Below are positions 6,638 through 8,824 of a stretch of 8,824 nucleotides of DNA, piece by piece. Under the pieces are notes generated by a model. It saw only the letters and a program-made list of their open reading frames with translations. It had not been told where the DNA came from and did not search any database. The stretch's first letter is position 1, and each line of letters opens with the position of its first letter. Made by a program: the position numbers and the translations under genes. This DNA comes from Deltaproteobacteria bacterium (lineage in GTDB: Bacteria; Desulfobacterota; Desulfobacteria; Desulfobacterales; UBA11574): assembly GCA_019313025.1 (NCBI GenBank), contig JAFDCA010000645.1:1-8824 (forward strand), in the 5' to 3' direction.

Positions 6638-7201
6638 ATGGGAAAAAAGAGCCTTGGTCGGGGACTCGACGACATTGCAGACATGTTTTTATCAACCCGA
6701 ACAGATAAAAAAATGCAAAATGGATTTTCTTCAAAAAAATTACGAGATGCAACTTGTGAATCTTGTCGTAACATTATCGATGATTCGAATAACACTTTAA
6801 AATGTAAAATTTTCACTTTACAAAATAAAAACTATGGTGTTCGTTACATGAACACGATATCCTTACAAAGTGGAAGTTATTGCGAGTATTTTGAACCAAG
6901 TGTTCAAATGAACGCGGGCAGCCCTTTTGTGGTGAAGGAAACATCGTCAGATCACACCGAAATCAATTGTGCTATCGAAGAAAGTGTGAGTATACAGAGA
7001 AGCGTCGCACATCCAAACACGCCGGAAGCTCAACAAGATATCCTAAAATCTCTTTCCAGACATCTTGAAGAGAACTACAGCATAAGGCGTATCGAGCTGA
7101 GAAGAACGGATAGGGTCTCCCAGCCGGGAATGAAAAAAATCACGGATGAGAGCGTCACCATTTTTATTAATGGAGGAGTAGATAATGGAAACCACAGTTG
7201 A
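6638..7201 (+). CDS. Putative ParA partner: ParB-like N-terminal peptide plus four-Cys zinc module
   Basis: A 187-aa protein starting 7 bases after the ParA-CBM stop, with GAGGG just before the ATG. Residues 1-17 (MGKKSLGRGLDDIADMF) closely resemble the basic L-G-[KR]-G-L-[DS]-x-[LI] N-terminus by which chromosomal ParB proteins stimulate ParA ATPase. Nothing after it resembles the ParB CTPase or helix-turn-helix domains. C40, C43, C56 and C82 (C-x2-C-x12-C-x25-C, ending YCEYFEPS) suggest a zinc-ribbon-like or iron-sulfur fold. A poorly conserved-looking linker follows, then a helix-strand C-terminal part (about 130-180, ILKSLSRHLEENYSIRRIEL...). No family was recognised for the whole protein. 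With the neighbour, it reads as the adaptor that activates the ATPase and attaches to cargo. That role is inference; the gene itself is well supported. Confidence 0.85.
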   Translation: MGKKSLGRGLDDIADMFLSTRTDKKMQNGFSSKKLRDATCESCRNIIDDSNNTLKCKIFTLQNKNYGVRYMNTISLQSGSYCEYFEPSVQMNAGSPFVVKETSSDHTEINCAIEESVSIQRSVAHPNTPEAQQDILKSLSRHLEENYSIRRIELRRTDRVSQPGMKKITDESVTIFINGGVDNGNHS

Positions 7202-7871
7202 AGCTTACAAAAAATATCATGAGAAAATGCCTTTAGAAAAAAGGACGGAGTTCTTGTTTGAGTATAAAAATAAATCATTTACGGATAATTTGGATGACAG
7301 ATATCATGCGCTGAAACGAAATATAGGTTTTGCATGGTTTGATAGAATGCTGGGAGATTGTCAAAAAGGAAAGTGCCCAAGCTATTTTAGCGACGATATT
7401 TTTTATGCGTTAACGGATATGTCCCTCGATGGGTATGTTTTGCAAAAGGCGTATCTTTTTTCGAGTGATGAGGTAGGGATTAACGATGAAGATAGATATT
7501 TTAAGGCACTTGGAAAAATTAATGATGTATTTGTTTGTAAAATAGAAACAAGCCTTAACATGAATTTGTTCAATCAAGATTCAAGACAAGTATATTACAA
7601 AACGGAAAAAACAGCAACATTCTATCAGTCTGCCAGACTTCGAAAAGCCTACTGGAAATATTTAAAGGAATATCCGAACAATGATCAAATAGAGGACTAT
7701 TTTTCTACATGTGAATTTATAGACAAGGTTCATCGAATTTATAACAAAAAAAGATGCACATCAGAAGACTTTGAAACGTATAAAAAAATATTGTCAGAAA
7801 ATCGCGGCATTGCAAACCCTTTAGATTTGTACCGGTTCTGTATCGTTAGAAAAAAGGCAAGCAAAAAATAA
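7185..7871 (+). CDS. Unrecognised 228-aa protein, third gene of the ParA-CBM operon
   Basis: Starts at ATG 7185 behind a strong GGAGGAG (7172-7178, 6-base spacing) and overlaps the previous gene by 17 bp, so it is probably translationally coupled. The protein is soluble, charged and rich in Lys, Tyr and Phe, with no signal peptide or membrane segment. Visible landmarks are FAWFDRMLGDCQKGKCPSYF, with two Cys four residues apart, a central acidic stretch (SSDEVGINDEDRYF), and a helical region with YWKYLKEYPNNDQIEDYF. The C-terminus is basic (CIVRKKASKK). I recognise no family or catalytic motif. Its position argues for a part in the same process as the ParA-CBM protein, perhaps a cargo or scaffold component, but the sequence itself does not show this. 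Confidence 0.85.
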   Translation: METTVEAYKKYHEKMPLEKRTEFLFEYKNKSFTDNLDDRYHALKRNIGFAWFDRMLGDCQKGKCPSYFSDDIFYALTDMSLDGYVLQKAYLFSSDEVGINDEDRYFKALGKINDVFVCKIETSLNMNLFNQDSRQVYYKTEKTATFYQSARLRKAYWKYLKEYPNNDQIEDYFSTCEFIDKVHRIYNKKRCTSEDFETYKKILSENRGIANPLDLYRFCIVRKKASKK

Positions 7872-7873
7872 TG

Positions 7874-7901
7874 ATCCGTCTACTGGATAATGAAAACGGA
7901 T
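7874..7901 (+). terminator. Weak inverted repeat after the ParA-CBM operon
   Basis: ATCCGT (7874-7879) pairs with ACGGAT (7896-7901) across a 16-base loop just past the stop of the third gene. The following sequence is T-rich but interrupted. It may help 3'-end formation, but it is not a convincing intrinsic terminator. Confidence 0.25.
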
Positions 7902-7953
7902 GTTTGTTCATGTCTTGCTTTTGAATACCGTGCTGAAATAAAGGTGCGCGATT

Positions 7954-8145
7954 CTATTTTATTTCTAAACGTTTCAGGGTTTCATCACATTCAGGAGACT
8001 TAACACCAGACGGCAATTCGGTAAAGCCGATCATCCTTAAAAGGCATCTTCCCCTTCCGGATATAACATTCAAGCCCCCACATATGGCATAAACCCCTGC
8101 GAATATAACAGCGTCAAGGGAATGGCCATCATTTTTGTATCCCAT
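7954..8145 (-). CDS. Possible small protein of unknown function (63 aa)
   Basis: Minus-strand frame from ATG 8145, 13 bases after the zinc-ribbon gene stop, reading MGYKNDGHSLDAVIFAGVYA and ending ECDETLKRLEIK. The frame is open further upstream to ATG 8211, which would overlap the zinc-ribbon gene out of frame. Composition looks protein-like, with a Gly-rich middle, three Cys and a charged tail, but there is no clear Shine-Dalgarno and no recognised family. It could be a second gene of the leftward unit, the remnant of a longer gene, or a chance frame. Confidence 0.3.
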   Translation of the reverse strand: MGYKNDGHSLDAVIFAGVYAICGGLNVISGRGRCLLRMIGFTELPSGVKSPECDETLKRLEIK

Positions 8146-8158
8146 CTCATGTGTGTGA

Positions 8159-8362
8159 TTACAGATCAATCCACATATCGGCCTCGCCGCCGCAATGGGT
8201 GCATACGGCATGCCCTTTGGTCTTGCCTTTTTTTTCGGAGGCCGTGGGTGGTGGTTCTTTATGTTCCTCCTTGTGTTCCTCCAAGGAACAGGTGATCATC
8301 ATTTCGGCCTCATTGCCACAGTTTTCACATTTACAGACCTGCTTGAATTTTTTTTCAGCCAT
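8159..8362 (-). CDS. Small double zinc-ribbon protein (67 aa)
   Basis: Starts with MAEKKFKQVCKCENCGNEAE behind a strong GAGGAGG Shine-Dalgarno 6 bases before the ATG. Two similar knuckles bracket the protein: CENCGNEAEMMI near residues 12-23 and CTHCGGEADMWI near 54-65, so each end has a C-x2-C-G-x-E-A-[ED]-M-x-I unit. The middle is a charged, low-complexity segment (EEHKEEHKE, then a Pro/Lys-rich stretch). The likely role is metal binding as a small zinc or rubredoxin-like protein; no specific function was recognised. It is preceded by a leader of about 200 bases with a Fur-type box over its promoter, which suggests metal control. The gene call is strong and the function is unknown. Confidence 0.8.
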   Translation of the reverse strand: MAEKKFKQVCKCENCGNEAEMMITCSLEEHKEEHKEPPPTASEKKGKTKGHAVCTHCGGEADMWIDL

Positions 8363-8397
8363 TTTATCCTCCTCATATTTGAGACCTAAGCTGAGCG

Positions 8398-8413
8398 TTT
8401 CAAATGTTTGAAA
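8398..8413. repeat. Perfect palindrome TTTCAAA-TG-TTTGAAA
   Basis: Seven-base arms around a TG centre, 35-51 bases before the start of the zinc-ribbon gene. It could be a regulator site or a hairpin in that gene's leader RNA. It matches no consensus I recognise. Confidence 0.45.
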
Positions 8414-8467
8414 TGGTTAATTTAATATATTTTTAAGGTATTCTGCCATTCTTAATTTCAAGAACTC

Positions 8468-8485
8468 GAAATCCTACGGGATTTC
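8468..8485. repeat. Hairpin GAAATCC-TACG-GGATTTC in the zinc-ribbon leader
   Basis: Perfect 7-bp arms with a 4-base loop. The left arm, extended to CGAAATCC (8467-8474), can alternatively pair over 8 bp with GGATTTCG at 8545-8552, part of the next hairpin, so two exclusive folds are possible. Confidence 0.5.
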
Positions 8486-8524
8486 CAATTTCACCACAAT
8501 CTACGATGCCAGATAACGTTCCGC

Positions 8525-8548
8525 ATCCGCCAAAGCCCTCTGGCGGAT
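8525..8548. repeat. Hairpin ATCCGCCA-N8-TGGCGGAT
   Basis: Perfect 8-bp GC-rich arms with an 8-base loop and no T-run on either side, so it is not a terminator. Short hairpins of this kind often occur as dispersed intergenic repeats; whether this one does cannot be told from the window. Confidence 0.5.
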
Positions 8549-8552
8549 TTCG

Positions 8553-8579
8553 ATTAAATGATAATAATTATCATTTAAT
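8553..8579. promoter_or_regulatory. Perfect Fur-type operator inside a 13-1-13 palindrome
   Basis: The core TGATAAT-A-ATTATCA (8559-8573) matches the 7-1-7 Fur box exactly, and symmetry extends to 13-base arms, ATTAAATGATAAT and ATTATCATTTAAT. It covers the -10 of the leftward promoter, so iron-replete repression of the zinc-ribbon transcript is likely. A gene to the right of the window could also be controlled. AT-richness makes some chance similarity possible, but 13 matched pairs is unusual. Confidence 0.7.
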
Positions 8580-8595
8580 GCACATTGTATATCAA
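8567..8595 (-). promoter_or_regulatory. Candidate leftward promoter overlapped by a Fur-type box
   Basis: On the minus strand, TTGATA (8595-8590), a 17-base spacer and GATAAT (8572-8567) give five of six matches at each box. The predicted start is near 8560, so the transcript would reach the zinc-ribbon ATG at 8362 after about 200 bases. The -10 lies wholly within the TGATAAT-N-ATTATCA palindrome. Confidence 0.5.
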
Positions 8596-8756
8596 GTCAA
8601 GAATATTATTAACTTGAAGTTTCTTAGAAAAAAAAGAAAATTCTGTTTTAAGCACCAAAAAATCTAAATATAATCATAATTTATATGTACACGAATGTGC
8701 CGTCTGTCACACTCACGGTATCACTGAACCTTTACACACACATCACCTTAACCCTC

Positions 8757-8782
8757 AAAAAAACGCCGATGGTTGCGGCGTT
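8757..8782 (-). terminator. Intrinsic terminator of a leftward transcript entering from the right
   Basis: On the minus strand, AACGCCG (8782-8776), a 7-base loop and CGGCGTT (8768-8762) form a GC-rich 7-bp stem running into seven T (8763-8757). It implies a minus-strand gene ending just beyond the window's right edge, and separates it from the zinc-ribbon unit. Confidence 0.75.
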
Positions 8783-8824
8783 ATTCGTGATAAAAAATTT
8801 CATAAAGATGTTATTCATAATTTA

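Noticed and set aside
8195..8411. Plus-strand frames of 64 and 86 aa over the zinc-ribbon gene
   Set aside because: They are antisense to a gene with a strong ribosome site and paired C-x2-C motifs, and are Phe/Ser-rich as expected of shadows.

Overview
The window looks like a chromosomal or accessory segment of a Gram-negative bacterium. An inner-membrane RND pump with a periplasmic adaptor implies an outer membrane. The mix of gene families and the codon use would fit a deltaproteobacterial (Desulfobacterota-like) sulfate reducer, but that placement is inference and no taxonomic marker is present. No rRNA, tRNA, CRISPR array or insertion sequence was seen.

Positions 1-4700 hold a leftward (minus-strand) drug/solvent-efflux operon: a TetR-family regulator, a membrane-fusion adaptor, and an RND transporter whose C-terminus runs off the left edge. 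The pump and adaptor genes overlap by ATGA. Upstream of the regulator is a near-consensus sigma70-type promoter flanked by two copies of a CGAC-N4-GTCG palindrome 52 bp apart, which are good candidate TetR operators.

Positions 4700-5550 are AT-rich and mostly non-coding. They hold inverted repeats, a possible small Cys-rich ORF (5091-5231) with an in-frame TAG upstream of it, a TTGACA promoter, and a strong intrinsic terminator lying between that promoter and the next gene.

Positions 5557-7871 hold the most unusual part, a rightward three-gene operon. Gene 1 is a ParA-type deviant-Walker ATPase fused at its C-terminus to an AMPK-beta/CBM48-type glycogen-binding domain. Gene 2, 7 bp downstream, begins with a ParB-like ParA-activating peptide (SLGRGLDDI) but has a four-Cys putative zinc module and no ParB DNA-binding domain. 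Gene 3 overlaps gene 2 by 17 bp and encodes an unrecognised 228-aa soluble protein. I infer a ParA-driven positioning system whose cargo may be a polysaccharide such as glycogen granules instead of DNA.

Positions 7900-8824 read leftward: a 67-aa double zinc-ribbon protein with an internal repeat, perhaps a second small ORF after it, and a long leader. The leader's promoter (TTGATA-N17-GATAAT) is covered by a perfect 7-1-7 Fur-type box. At the right edge, an intrinsic terminator pointing left closes a transcript that enters from outside the window.
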